A DNA stretch of 64,000 nucleotides, taken from Silene latifolia (taxonomy: Eukaryota; Streptophyta; Magnoliopsida; Caryophyllales; Caryophyllaceae). The notes under the pieces are model-generated. The model was not told where the DNA came from, ran no database searches, and saw nothing but the letters and a program-made list of their open reading frames with translations. The stretch lies in contig NC_133526.1 in NCBI RefSeq assembly GCF_048544455.1, positions 12,354,001-12,418,000 on the forward strand, in the 5' to 3' direction. The position numbers and the translations under genes were made by a program. Shown in pieces: positions 44,323 through 56,876 of the stretch; position 1 is the stretch's first letter, and every line of letters starts with the position of its first letter.

Positions 44323-47300
44323 ATGCCAGATGTCCAGGTTCTTGTCAATGATGTTGTTAACAAACTTAAGAAACGGTGAGTGTTCTAGTTAGGCTTACTG
44401 ATTTGTTTAAAGAAAATTGTAGGAAGTTCTAGGCATGATGAACGAGTTTGTTTTTTGATCTGTTGCTTGTTTTTCATTTTCCCTTTTTTTATTCGCATTT
44501 TGAGGCGTGCGTTCACCCATGGACGGTTCGAAAGGATGATTCATGTCAGCCGACCCCAAATCATTTTGGGATTAAGGCTCTAATGTTGTTGTTGTTGTTG
44601 TTGCTTGTTTTTTGTTTTGGGGTTTTAGTAAAATTGAGGGGTCACAAGCGACAGCGAGGCACACCGCGGAGTTGCTTCGCTCGGTAATATCTCAGCAGAG
44701 GATTCCTTACACTAATCAGGCTGGTGCCCTTATTGATGCTGTTAAGGCTGTTGGAGAGCAGCTAATTGCTGCAAACCCTGTCGGTATGCCTCTCTTTTAT
44801 TTCTAACTAAACATTGGCATTACATACAATTTGAATGGCAAAGTTTTAGGCCTTGTTTGGATATTAAAATAGGCGAGAAAGGGAGGGGAGGGGGAGGAGG
44901 AAAGGGAAGGGGAGGTGGAATGGATAGTGAAGAGTTTTCCCTCCAAATTTTTCCTTTGTTGGAGGGGAAATTATTAGAGTGATCCATTTTCCCTCCCCTC
45001 CAAAAACCCAAATTTGCTAACCAAACTAGGGAAATTGTCTTCCTCTTAATCCCTCTCATCCTCTTCCCTCTATAGTCTATCCAAACAAAGGATTAATGTG
45101 CCATTGAGTTGTACTGATTATGAGTACTGCTATTCCCACATACAATAAATTATTATTAAAATAAGTGCTTTAAAATAGTAGCAAAGTTATGTAGCATTTT
45201 ATTGTTTTAGAATATAATATTATGTAGTATTCTTGTGCCTGTTTGGGTGAATGCGGTGGTTGCAGTGCAGTGTAAGGAATCTTAAATTGGACTTAGGAGA
45301 GATGGTGAGAAATAAAGTAGTCAGAGAAAAGTGGTATAGGGGAGTTTAAACCATACATTTAGTTATGTAATGGCGCTTGCATAGGTTCAGATCGAACAAA
45401 TTACGTTTCATCAAACGATTTATTCAAATTACATTCATCTGCTTGTTTTTCCTCTTACTCCTACATTCCCACTTTATCTTCGCTGAAGAGGGTCTCATTA
45501 CAATTGAATTACCCTCAACTGAATTTAACCTTAGTACTGTTATACAATAAGGACAGTCTTTGGTGGCCTCTTAATGGATGGTTTTAGTCCTACAACTTAG
45601 GTTAGTGTGAATAATGCAGATGACTTTCACCATGTGCTGATGCCTAATGCTGTTGGTTATCTGGGAATCCTTCTTGGTAGAGTAATATCGTAAAGTTTGA
45701 TGCTGTACTTCTGAATTTGTACTAGATACATAGAAAAACCATGATGACCTTAAATCTAGAGATGCAAGTTAAGCTAGGCCTGTAGGCATAAATCCAGACA
45801 CTTCAAAATTTAATATTTTTCTGTTCTTCGAATGATCAATATTAAGAATCGTGAAATTCTAAAATTCTTGACCTACTAATAGAAAATTTAATTAACAATT
45901 TAAGTGTTGCAGATTCTGATGTAATTGGGACACTGTGGCAGCCTTTGTTGACTTCTGTTGTTTACTGCAGAGCTTGCTGTTGGTAACATTGTGAGGCGCG
46001 TGCTGCATATAATCAGAGAGGAGGATCTATCCCTCACTACTGCAGCTATAGGAGACGTAAATATATCAGCTGGAAGTGACGATGATGAAGATGAAAATGA
46101 AAGTGGTCGTCCCGTCTTGTCAGCAGCTGTGGTTGCTGCTGCATCCAGAAGCACTTTACGCCCACCGTCTTTGCAGACTCTTCTTGAGGAGTTGCCTGAT
46201 AATGCTGCCGTTCATCATACTTCCTCGTCTGGGGGCGATTCAGAAGGAAAAAGCAGATGTAAGTTATGGTGTTACTGTGTTAGCATAGAGAAGCTTCGTT
46301 ATACATATTTTATTATTAGTGTTAAATATATATAGTTGTAAAAGTTTTATGTACCGTATGCAGTTGCATGTACTGCTGCTTTTGATCTGTCAGATATCTT
46401 GGTTATTGAAGTTCATTTAATCTTGGAAGTAGCCGGGGTCAACAATTGCTAGTATGCTTTTCTTGTGGGCCGACAATTTTTCTGAGACTAACTTTGTGAC
46501 ATGCTTTACTCTTACTCAAATTTTGGCCTCTGTGAATCTTTTCATTTTTTCCGCCATTACTCCAGTTGCTGGATTTCTTGATGCCCTCTCCACCATCTTG
46601 TTAATCCTTCAATAGGAAGTTGCTCTATATTGCGGCTTGTGGATTGATTGAAGCTAACCACCCTATATTCTATTCTCCATGACATGAACCTAGGAGATGG
46701 TAATTTGTTTTATTTATTTGCTTATTCAGAAAAAGAGAAATAACTACTTTGGAGTACACGGTGGTTTAGAAAATTATCCCTTGGTCACCTGTAAAGAGGA
46801 CAATTGAATCTTTAGATGGGAGTGAATAAGGAAAATGAAGTGGTGTTCTCCTTATTGTTTTTCAGGTCTATAGATGGTGAACCATACCCAGAAGGAAACA
46901 TAATGCATTTTGTAGTTAGAGATTTCTTCAATAGTATGTGGTTATAATTGTTTTGATGTTACTGTACAATTGAAGACTCTGGAGTCGGGGTTAATGGGTT
47001 TCTTCCCTTCCTATGAGCGCACCCCTTTTGCTATCTCTTCAGGACTATTTTATATTAAAAGAAAGGATGTGGGAATCCAAAATTGGTCGTTTGAAGGATC
47101 AAAATATCAAATGAATTTGAATGTTGTGTTATTTGAACACTGTCAATATGGTTTAAAGTAAAAGTTGGGAGCTTAAGATAGCAAGACCTTGATTCAGGAT
47201 AGATTACATGCGGTTACTCCGGATAATCTAGCCTTGTGTATGTTTTCTGTAGCTGACTATTTTTCGTCCGCAGCTGCTGACAAGGGTTTGAGGAGCCGGA

Positions 47301-50300
47301 AACTAAAGCACGATGTCATTGAAGCTGTTAATGAGCTCATTCAAGATATCAATTCTTGCCATGAACAGATTGCCGAGCAGGCAGTCGAGCACATTCATCA
47401 AAAGTACATTCTTCTATTTCTACTTAAATACAGCTTTTTCAATTTTTCATTGTTGTATTTTGTCTGTTATGCTCTCATTCAGTCATTCCTGAACGGATTC
47501 ACGAAATTTACTTCTTTTTTATGTTGTATAATGTCTCTACTTGTCATTTTCATGCTTCCTCAAAAGACAGATCCTCAAAACAATGTTTTCTAGAGGCGGA
47601 TTGTATGCTATATCTGTAGGTGATTTTGATGACAGTGATATTAATGTCCACAATGTCACGATATTATTCATATTTGTATGAAAATTTATCAAACATTCGG
47701 ACATAAACATTAACATACGAGTGAAGTGTAATAACCAAATAATCATGTGCGGACAATCATAGTTGAATAATTCTTGAACTTTCGTAATAGTTTGATTAGT
47801 ATTTAAACCTGAAAAGGACATTAATTTTGTGTCTGTAAGGGTATTATTTGTCGTAGTAAATCATGCATGGTGATGCCATAACCATTATTTTGGCTAACTA
47901 TTTTATCTAAACAAATGAGAGTTTTTCATAGGAGTCAATTTTTACTCCTTCCTATTTAATGGGATTACCCCTTTCTTAAAGTTAACACAAGCTTGTGTTT
48001 AAAATATTCCTTTTGCCCATAGAATTTAAGTTATACTCATGGCCCACATAATGAGTTCTTGTTCCTCCATTGTTATCCTACCTGTGTAACAACAAGGATA
48101 AGTTTATTTGAAAATAAAATGTGTCACTCTTTGTTTACAGCTCATATCTATATGTTATACTATCCTTTGAACTTTAGGCTTGGGCTATCTCCTCATTCAA
48201 TCGTTCCAAATGTGGTTACAGTGAGGTGATATTAACTTTAGGCCGTTCAAGAACAGTGATGGAGTTTCTATGTGCAGCAAAGGAGAAAAAACGATCGTTC
48301 CGGGTTTTTGTTGCTGAAGGTGCTCCAAGGTATTTGTGATTACTTCTTTTATGGAGCTAAAATATTTAGTATCTGAATGCTAAAACAAGATTGGTTGTCA
48401 AGAAAAAAGACGGAAAAAGAAACGAAAGGAACTTACTGGGATATTGTTAATTTTCAAATAACCCTGGTCGTAAAAAGTTTAGCTCCATATCTAATGTGAC
48501 GCCTTTACGGTAGTTTTGTCAAAGACTGCGAAAGAATAATTATTTAGAAAATTAGAGCTCTCAGGTGAATTGAAGCCAAAAGTTATTTGGCATGCTTGGT
48601 GTTGACTGTTCTAATGTAACAATCTTCAGAAGTTTTTCCTTCCTGGTTTTATCAAAAGCAACATTACACATTATTCTTGGTGTGGATGTATTCTTGTTTG
48701 TATTGTCAACAATGGGGGAAACTATTGCTTTACTGCTATAAGCTCATGTGTCAGAAGTTTTGACTTGCTCTCTTTGTGATCATGGTACTAGGTACCAGGG
48801 ACATGTTCTTGCCAAAGAATTAGTAGCCAGAGGATTGCAGACCACTGTAATAACTGATTCTGCTGTTTTTGCCATGATTTCTCGAGTAAACATGGTATTT
48901 ACACGACCACCCTGTTCTTTGATTAGATTTTGCACTTTTCTTGAAAGTTGCTACTTAAGTGTAAGATATATGTGAAGGTCATTGTTGGTGCCCATGCTGT
49001 CATGGCTAATGGTGGACTGATAGCCCCTGTTGGCCTGAATATGGTTGCACTAGCTGCTCAGAGACACGCTGTCCCATTTGTGGTAGTTGCTGGAAGTCAT
49101 AAGGTGATTAATCTGTGTTCTATGTCTTCATTATTATTCATTTAAAATGTGCTGTTATACCTTTCTTAGCTCTGAAAACTTTATTTTACTGCTTTCAAAT
49201 TGGGTAATAATTTAGGTCTTTACTCTAAGGATATGGATGGCCTAGTTTATCTCCCTCTCTATTTCTCTCCTACTTCTACTTCAACATCTCTCCTTTTTTA
49301 CTTTACCATCATATATCATTTTTCTATAAAATAATTTTTTTTCTTATGATAATTGAGATAAATAATACTCCGTATTTAAGAATGCAATAGGTATTTTTGT
49401 GACAACTTTTTTAAAAATTTTTTGTATAAAATTATTTTTTTTATCATTTTTATTCCGGAGAATGGGTCAAAAATTTTAAATATTGCAATTCATCACCTAT
49501 AAAAATACTGTGTCCAACTCAAATCAGTTAACAAAGTATCAATTTCTTCTTCGTTTTTCCAAAACATCGCTGCATCCAATGTAAATGCGCCAAGTGGCGT
49601 TCTTCAATGTGGCAAAAAATGCCGACAAGGTGATTGTCTGACAACCGTTTCCCTTGACCTGTCGCATGAAAGCTCTTGACTGGTCGCCATTGTCTAGTTG
49701 ATTAAAATGGAGGGAGTACATTCTAGAGCTTAAATAGTACTCGTATTTCTCTTTTACTTGTACGAACTACTCATGCAACTTATCTTACTCACCTAGTTGT
49801 GCGATTTGTAACCTGTGGCAGCTTTGCCCCTTGTATCCGCACAACCCAGAGGTCTTGCTTAACGAGCTGAAGTCCCCATCTGATTTACTGGATTTCGGAG
49901 AGTTCTCAGATTGTTTGGATTTTGGAAGTGGCAATGGTGAACCGCTCCTTCATGTTGTCAACCCTACATTTGATTATGTGCCTCCAAAACTTGTCAGTCT
50001 ATTTATCACCGACACGTAAGTTCTTTACTGGATTCAATTAACTTTTTGTTGTCAAAATTATGTGATATGCCCTTCAAATTTCTGCATTGGCTATTTGTTT
50101 TTTTCGTCCGATAGGTGAGGTTGTTTGTTTTTGGTGGAGCCTGGCCTTTCTTAGGATGAACGTTAACACAGTCAACTTTGGTTATGTTGAATATGCTGAA
50201 TTTGAAATTTACTTTTTGAATAAAGGGAAGGACCGTGTAGGGTGTGGACAGATAATGATGCCCACTAATAGAATAGATGTCTAAATGAGCATCACCCTTT

Positions 50301-50737
50301 TCTACTAGACTCGTTAATTGGAGGATGCATGGACTATTGATGAATAACTCTCTGCTCTGGTTTATATAACCTTTCGCTAAATCACTGAAGCACCTATTAA
50401 GCCCTGAATAAAACCAATGTCATTTTTATAACACTCTTCTATATTCAACAAAATTCCTTAGATTCGAATTCAAAGGCCAATTTGGGTGTTTAACCATAAT
50501 ATGTTTAAAGTGACGCTTGTCAAATTAGGTCACATACTCGTAATAGTTCGACTGATGAGTTTATTTTTCTGAACTTTTTTGCTGTTAGCCTTTTTATTTG
50601 AGTGGAAGATTTCTCTAACTGCATCCTGTTTCATTTGCAGAGGGGGTCATAATCCATCATATATGTATCGGTTAATCGCTGATTATTACTCTGCCGATGA
50701 TATGGTTATACAAGGAAAGCAAGCTGCTGTAAATTGA
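44323..50737 (+). CDS. EIF2B2: Translation initiation factor eIF2B subunit beta
   Basis: Nine exons: 44323-44375, 44629-44783, 45971-46258, 47274-47403, 48222-48329, 48792-48894, 48978-49103, 49822-50015 and 50641-50737, total 1254 nt and 417 residues with matching phases. The protein is a regulatory subunit of the guanine-nucleotide exchange factor that recharges eIF2 in the cytosol. The N-terminal helical part includes GSQATARHTAELLRSVISQQ and ELAVGNIVRRVLHIIREEDL. The plant-type Asp/Glu/Ser-rich insert in exon 3 (SDDDEDENESG) follows, then the Rossmann-like eIF2B-alpha/beta/delta fold with GRSRTVMEFLCAAK, FRVFVAEGAPRYQGHVLAKE, VIVGAHAVMANGGLIAPVGL and PFVVVAGSHK. The end is GGHNPSYMYRLIADYYSADD, as in the family. 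Intron 1 ends in a SINE tail that lies beside the exon 2 acceptor; intron 2 has a MITE. The gene looks complete. Confidence 0.95.
44547..44604 (+). mobile_element. SINE 3' end with (TTG)n tail immediately before eIF2B-beta exon 2
   Basis: TCAGCCGACCCCAAATCATT, TTGGGATTAAGGCTCTAATG, then (TTG)6-7. It is the same sequence as the 46-bp insertion at 24549-24594. It ends 24 bp before the exon 2 acceptor at 44628/44629. The tRNA-related head was not identified with confidence upstream. Confidence 0.75.
44852..45092. mobile_element. MITE with GGCCTTGTTTGGAT ends in intron 2 of eIF2B-beta
   Basis: GGCCTTGTTTGGATA at the left and TATCCAAACAAAGG at the right are inverses. The interior is GGGAGG-rich on the left and CCTCCC-rich on the right, so it folds back on itself. 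The terminus resembles the PIF/Harbinger-type MITE at 56216-56538. Confidence 0.65.
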
Positions 50738-51206
50738 GCTTTACGTTGCTGTTGAGTCTTGTATTGAGTTTCGGTCAAAATGTGGTGATTTCTTTTTTTT
50801 TTTTTGCATGCTTGTTACGATTATAGGATTCATGTTACTATAATACAGTTACACAGATGCATGTTCAAGATTTTGGTTCAGTGAAGAAGAAATGTGCCAT
50901 TTTGTGGAATTTTGCGTCAGGATCGTTATTTATTTATCTTCTTTATCTTGAATACATCTTCACTGATCTGCGGTGACCTCGACAATCAAAAACCATGTCG
51001 AATGTACAAATGTAATCCGTATAGTAGTAAAAGGTAGAGTATTTATTTTGCTCTTTGTCTGAGAGTAACTATCAAATTTTCACCCATTGTATCAGGAATA
51101 CGCTCCTTATTTCATTTTTTGGGACTTTCTAGAAACACTTCATTCCTCTTGAGCGTGTTTTTTGGGTTAAAATTCAACATTGAGATGGTGAGACTTGCCT
51201 CTCACT
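50738..51206. other. 3' flank of eIF2B-beta, no gene seen
   Basis: 3' UTR-like sequence with a T-run near 50800; nothing else recognised before the hAT element. Confidence 0.5.
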
Positions 51207-54200
51207 TAGGGGTGTTCAGTTTTAACCGAACCGTAAAAACCGAACCGGAAAAACCGCAAACCGCAAATTTTTTAGGCTAATTTAACCGAACCGTTTTTTA
51301 TGTTAATTTAACCGAACCGAACCGAGTTTTATTTCTCAAAACCGGTTCGGTTTCGGTTCCTGTGCCTAAAATTCGGTTAACCGGTTCGAACCGGAAATAT
51401 TACCCATTACAGTTTTAACACCCCCACTCCCCCAGTAAAAACCCTAATTTACTTTCATTCTCAAATCTCACTCTTTCATCGCCTCCCTCGGTCCCTCACA
51501 ATTCACTCTCAAATCTGCCACCCTTCTCTTTTCCGATCGTTCGCCATTTCGACTCATCGTCCTCCGTACTTCCGTAGTCCAGATCTATCTCTTCTAAAGC
51601 TCAGGTACTCTTTTCTTTCGCCTCCCTTCTCTTTTTCGATGTATTATATTCATATTTTGTGTTCATGTTCTTATATTTTCTGTTCATTGTTTTGTGTTTG
51701 CGTTTATAAATTGGTATCTCATTCTTATGTTTCAATTACCAAATGGAAAACCCATTTATAAATTTCCTGTTTCTGATGTGGCAGTATTTTGTTCATCTTG
51801 TAATGAATTTTAATCATTGTCTAACTCTCAACAGGTGAGCTATGGAGAGTTTCATCAACGATAACATTGAAAGTGAAGAAAGTGAAAAAAGTGAGTCGGT
51901 GGTTGTATTAGAGAGTTCTCAACGGAAGAGAAAGAGACGAGGGAAAGAGAAAGCCGATGTAAGTGACGATTCTGATTCTGATGGTCGTAAACGATCTAAG
52001 TACCATTCACATTTTGTGAAATCTAAAGAAAAACATAAGAGGCAATGCAAGTATTGTAAACGTCTTATAAAATATATATCGGGTAATGGCACAAGTGCCT
52101 TGAAAAATCACACACAAAGATGCAAATTGTTTCCTGCCAATCTTGATAAAAAACAAAAATTGATCAATTTTGAGAGTCAAACTATTATAAATGATGATGG
52201 CACTTCTGAGGTTGTTAGTGTACCTAGGTTGTGGCAACATGATCAAAACTTTAGTAGAAAAGAGTGTGCAGCGATGATTATTATTGATGAATTGCCTTTT
52301 GCACATGTTGAGGGCGAGGGTTTTCGTCGCTTGATGAAAGCAGTACAACCTGAATTCATTCCTCCATCACGTGCTACTGTGACAAGAGATTGCTATGATC
52401 TCTATATTGATGAGAGGGTAAAGTTGAAAGAGTTCTTTAGCAAATTAACTTCTAGGGTATGTCTTACGACTGATACTTGGACCTCTGGTCAAAACTTGAG
52501 TTACATGTGCTTAACTGCTCACTTTATCGATGATAGTTGGACTTTGCATAAACGAATCATCAACTTTTGTCAAGTAGCTGGTCATTCTGGTGAAATTATT
52601 GGTAGGAGTATAGAACAATGTCTTCTTGAATGGAATTTGAAAAGAATCTTGACTCTTACGGTAGACAATGCTAGTGCAAATGATGTGGCCGTTCAATATT
52701 TAAAAAGAAGAGTAAATTTTTGGAAGGGAAGTGTCTTGGATGGAAAGTACATGCATATGAGGTGTGGGGCACATATTTTGAACTTGATTGTTAAAGATGG
52801 TCTTAAAGATCTTCATACTTCCATCCTTAAAATTCGTGCTGCTGTCAGATTTGTTAGGTCTTCACCTGCTAGAGCCAAATGTTTCAATGATAGTATAAAA
52901 GAAGTGAGCATAAAATGTAAGGGTCTTGTTTCCTTAGATGTTGAAACTCGATGGAATTCAACCTTTTTGATGTTAGAGTCTGCTTTGAAATTCAAAGAGG
53001 CTTTCGATAATTTGAGTAGCAAAGGTGGTGCCTTTACAAGGCATTTAACCAAACAACTTGGTGTGCCAAATGATAGTGACTGGAATGCAGTGAAGACTTT
53101 CTTACCCTTCCTTGAAATATTTTATAATGCCACTTTAAAAGTTTCCGGCAGCCTTCATGTCACTAGCAATGTTTTTATACCTCATATTGTTGGTGTTAGG
53201 AGTCTTATTTCTTCTCATTGTAAGCATCAGAATGAACACATAAGAAACATGGCTGTTAAGATGAAAGAAAAACATGACAAGTATTGGGGTGATGTTGATA
53301 ATATGAACATTTTATTGTACGTTGCCGTTATACTTGATCCAAGACATAAATGGGTGTTTGTGGAGTGGACAATCAGAGAGGCTTTTGATGTCGAGAGTGC
53401 AGATATGTTAATTGTGACACTAAAGAAAGCTCTCAAGTCATTGTTTGAAGCTTATGACACATCTTCTTCCCTTTCATCAAAGGGAAAGGATGCAGCTAGT
53501 TCTACTTTTAGCTCTCCACTTTCCATAAGTCGTGATAAAGAAGGTGAAAATAAACTAGATGCACATCAACTTCTCATGGATAAGTGGAGGAGGGACCAAG
53601 GAACCTCACTTGTTTTGGAGAAAAAATCTGAGTTAGATACGTATTTAAGTGATAACTTGGAGCCAAATGACCCTAAGTTTGATTTGTTGGGTTGGTGGAA
53701 AGATAGTTCAACAAGAAGATATACTACTCTTGCTAAGTTGGCAAAAGATGTACTTGCTATGCCAATTTCAACTGTTGCCTCTGAATCCGCCTTTAGCACT
53801 GGAGGTCGGGTCTTAGATTCTTTTAGAACCTCTTTAACTCCAAGGATTGTTGAAGCTTTGATTTGTTGTCAAGATTGGATTCGTAAGACTCATGGCCCTC
53901 TTATAATAGAAGAACGTTTAGCGGATTTGGAAGCTATTGAAGAGCGTAAGTGTTTCTTTTACATATTTTATTTTTTGGTGTCATTCTTTATTGTTAATAC
54001 TGAATATAATTTTGATACATACATTTTCATCCTTCTGTGTTTCTTTGTTTGTTTTAATTATAGGTTTGGGAGAACTGAAGGCCAATCAACCCGAAGTTAT
54101 GATTGATGAGTCCTTGGCGGTATCCACTGATGATGAAGATTTGCTATTTGGAGGGATGGATGAAGCATGGAACTAATAGTGTGTTATACTGTTATTTGGA

Positions 54201-54630
54201 CATTTTATTATTTGTAACTTGAACATTTGGACTTTTGGACATTTGGTTATCTTGGAAACATTTTGTGGACTTTTGGACATTTGGTTATCTTGGAAACATT
54301 TTGTGGTGTATTTTATTTTATTTACTCATCAAGACTTTTGTTACACTTTGGACATTTGTTTATGCAAGCATCAATTGAAAATGTCCACTTACAAGAAGTC
54401 AGGTATTATTAATTAAAGCAGCAGTTCATCGTCGCAAGCTCGCAAAAACCTAAAAAAATGAAACCAGTCATCGGTTAACCGATGAACCGAACCGTTTCAA
54501 ACGGTTAACCGAATTGAAAAAACCGGTTTAAATCGGTTCGGTTTAGGTGCGGTTTTCTGATGAACCGGTTGAGTCGGTTAACCGGTTTTTTGTACCGGTT
54601 CGGTTCGGTTAACCGTTATGAACACCCCTA
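51207..54630 (+). mobile_element. Structurally complete hAT transposon, 3424 bp
   Basis: The ends TAGGGGTGTTCA and, inverted, TAGGGGTGTTCA are perfect 12-bp inverses. They are flanked by the perfect 8-bp duplication CTCTCACT (51199-51206 and 54631-54638). Both subterminal regions (51215-51400, 54465-54620) are crowded with AACCGAACCG and GGTTCGGTT motifs in both orientations, likely transposase-binding sites. Inside is one gene with uninterrupted coding sequence. All parts needed for autonomy are present by eye. Perfect duplications and an open frame suggest recent insertion. Confidence 0.95.
51842..54176 (+). CDS. hAT transposase (BED zinc finger, RNase H-like core, hAT dimerisation domain)
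   Basis: Two exons, 51842-53945 and 54064-54176, give 738 residues; the intron has GTAAGT and TATAG borders and its removal yields an acidic C-terminus ending DEAWN. A non-coding upstream exon is likely because a CAGGT acceptor/donor-like site lies directly before the ATG. The acidic/basic N-terminus holds a nuclear signal-like RKRKRRGKEK. The BED finger has Cys 69 and 72 (CKYC), His 90 and Cys 94. Catalytic Asp candidates are in CLTTDTWTS (211) and LTVDNASAND (275). The RW motif is VETRWNSTF. The C-terminal hATC domain has FDLLGWWKDSSTRRYTTLAK and MPISTVASESAFSTGGRVLD, which carries the usual Glu. This matches Ac/RICESLEEPER-type plant transposases, where domesticated relatives also exist; the intact ends here argue for a mobile copy. 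Confidence 0.95.
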
Positions 54631-55210
54631 CTCTCACTAACATCATCCTTGTGCAAAGCAAATGAAGCAATTTCTAAATAACATCAGACTATTTTACAAT
54701 TTTAAGAAAAAGTGGTATTAAAGGTAATAAAACAGGTACAAATTAAGACTAAAGATAAAATGAGTACATTTATTATAGAAATAGGTACGAAATTATTATG
54801 TCACGATCAACAATTAAAAAAGGTCACGAAATACAAATAAAAGGGTACGGAAGACGAGTCTCTCAATAACTTATTGAAAGACCGTCTCTCCTAAATTTTA
54901 GTGATATAAAAGTTTTAGTGATATACTTTTGCTTCTATAAAATACACAAATTATTGGTTCACATCGTTCTAAGTTAAGACGATACCCACATTAAGTGCTC
55001 GTTTGGTTCATACAGGAATTGAACTCCTGTGGTGGTTTACAACTCACCGGATTTCAATTCCCATATGCAATTTACATGAAATGGTAAAAACGTTTTTTGT
55101 TGCCTTAGAGGTGTTTTTTTCCCATGAATTAAACTCCAATGGATTGTTTTGTTAAACTATGTAATTCACCCGATTTTAATTTCTAAATACCCATATATAT
55201 CTCAATAATA

Positions 55211-56076
55211 TTACTAGCATCTAATTTTTTTTTATTTTTTTTTTGAGAAAAGATCGTTATCATTAATAAAAAGTTATACAACATCTACAAAATATGTCAA
55301 GCTCAATCGGATACAAATCGATAACAACCATAGGAAATAAATTCTTGTTCAAAGAATGAAACACTGCAACAGAGTCTCTATCATCGATTCGCCGCAAAAG
55401 GCTTTCATCCATAAGAGGGTCTCCGAATCTTCCTTGACGAGTATCCATTTCTTCCGACGTGATTGATTGTAGCCATGAATCGGACAAAATATGTAAACCC
55501 ATATAACGATCTATAACAACGTTGATCTTCTGCTGACTTATTAGAAAACTGCAAACGAACCAGAAAACGAAAACTCTCAAACTGAGAGAAGGACACCGCC
55601 GATAGACGGAGACAGAGCCCTCAGAAAGAGAGACGAAACAAAAACGAAAGCGAAAATTAAACAAAAACATAAAGGAAACAAAGCGGAACACAGGAAAAGA
55701 AGCCAACGCCTCCCTACCAACCCACAACACCGCCAGATCCAAGCATCACCCTGCCACACCACCTCAACAAACTCGTCCGATAAGACCCGAACATACCACA
55801 TACACCACGCAGACCGAGAGGAACAGGCAGACCCGTACGATCCAGAACCGGATGTGGGTAAGAAATGGGAGGAGGGTTAATCGGAAGAGAGGAGACGGGT
55901 CGCCGGAGAAAGGTCTTGAGAGACCCCATCCTCGGCGACATGGTAGGGGGTTGATGGGTGGCGGTGGGAGGAATGAGGAGAACGGCGGCAGCAAAGGGGG
56001 AGGATTTAGGGTTTTGTTTTTTAGAAGGAAGGGGGAGAAAAAACTAGAGAAAGATTTTTACTAGCATCTAATTTTT
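55211..56076 (-). mobile_element. Poly(A) retro-insertion (non-LTR type) with ~19-bp target duplication
   Basis: TTACTAGCATCTAATTTTT occurs at 55211-55229 and 56058-56076. The insert 55230-56057 (828 bp) is on the minus strand: it begins with a pyrimidine- and GC-rich leader containing CCCTAAATCC, and ends ATTAATGATAACGATCTTTT then CTC and a poly(A) run. Short open frames are present but no reverse transcriptase or known host protein is recognised. It could be a deletion derivative of an L1-type LINE, a long SINE-like unit or a processed copy of a non-coding transcript. Confidence 0.75.
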
Positions 56077-56215
56077 ATTAAGGGTAATGGGTAAATTTGG
56101 AGGGATAAGATGGAGGAGTTTCCAATTAGCTAGTGGGCTAGGTAATTAAACTCCTACATCAGGTTAGAGTTGGTAATTCCCAGGAGTTGAAAATTCCTAC
56201 ATTTTGTCATATTTA

Positions 56216-56538
56216 GGCCTCGTTTGGTTCATCTTGGAGTTTGATTAACACCGAAAAATGCAATTCACGTGAATTATTTTCCTATATACAAATTCACGTG
56301 AATACGAAAAATTTTTTTGGTTGCGGATGTGGAGTTGAATTCCTAGAAGTTGTCAACTAACTAGGGGGGAGTAGGTAATCCAACTCCTCCATCATGTAGG
56401 CATTCAAAACTCCTAGGAAAATTGAATGCCTACATTTTGCAAAAAAAAAAAAAAAATGGCAACCAAACACTCTCCATTTTTTACAATTCATGGGATTTTA
56501 AATTTTCCCATGAATTAGATAGGCAACCAAACAAGGCC
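56216..56538. mobile_element. PIF/Harbinger-type MITE A (TTA target)
   Basis: TTA (56213-56215) precedes GGCCTCGTTTGGTT, and the inverse AACCAAACAAGGCC precedes TTA (56539-56541). The interior is AT-rich with AATTCACGTGAAT palindromes and no coding. Confidence 0.82.
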
Positions 56539-56541
56539 TTA

Positions 56542-56876
56542 GAGCAATAACAATAGTAGAACTTTATATAAAGTTCTTCATATGCCATGTCACAATACAC
56601 CAACCCCAATTTTTAAGAACTTTTGTTCACAATAGAAGAATTTTATATGAAGTTCTTAGATGGAAAAAAACCATAAAATAAATAATGTAAAATGGTTTCT
56701 CACATTTTACAAAGTTATATTTATTGGTTGTACATTTTCCAATACTTTAGAACTTGGTTCTTATTTTAGAACTTGGTTCTTAAAAATAAGAACAACTTTT
56801 AAATGCAATAGAAGAACTTTTGAAATAAAATTCTTGATGACAACCCCAATGCTAAGAATTACTATTGCTATTGCTC
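56542..56876. mobile_element. PIF/Harbinger-type MITE B (TTA target), abutting MITE A
   Basis: Starts GAGCAATAACAATAGTAGAA and ends TACTATTGCTATTGCTC, its inverse. It is flanked by TTA at 56539-56541 and 56877-56879. The left TTA is the right duplication of MITE A. The interior has direct repeats of AGAACTTTATATAAAGTTCTT type. Confidence 0.82.

Noticed and set aside
53946-54106. 754-residue read-through form of the hAT transposase
   Set aside because: The extra tail is hydrophobic intron-like sequence between GTAAGT and TATAG; splicing gives a typical acidic C-terminus.
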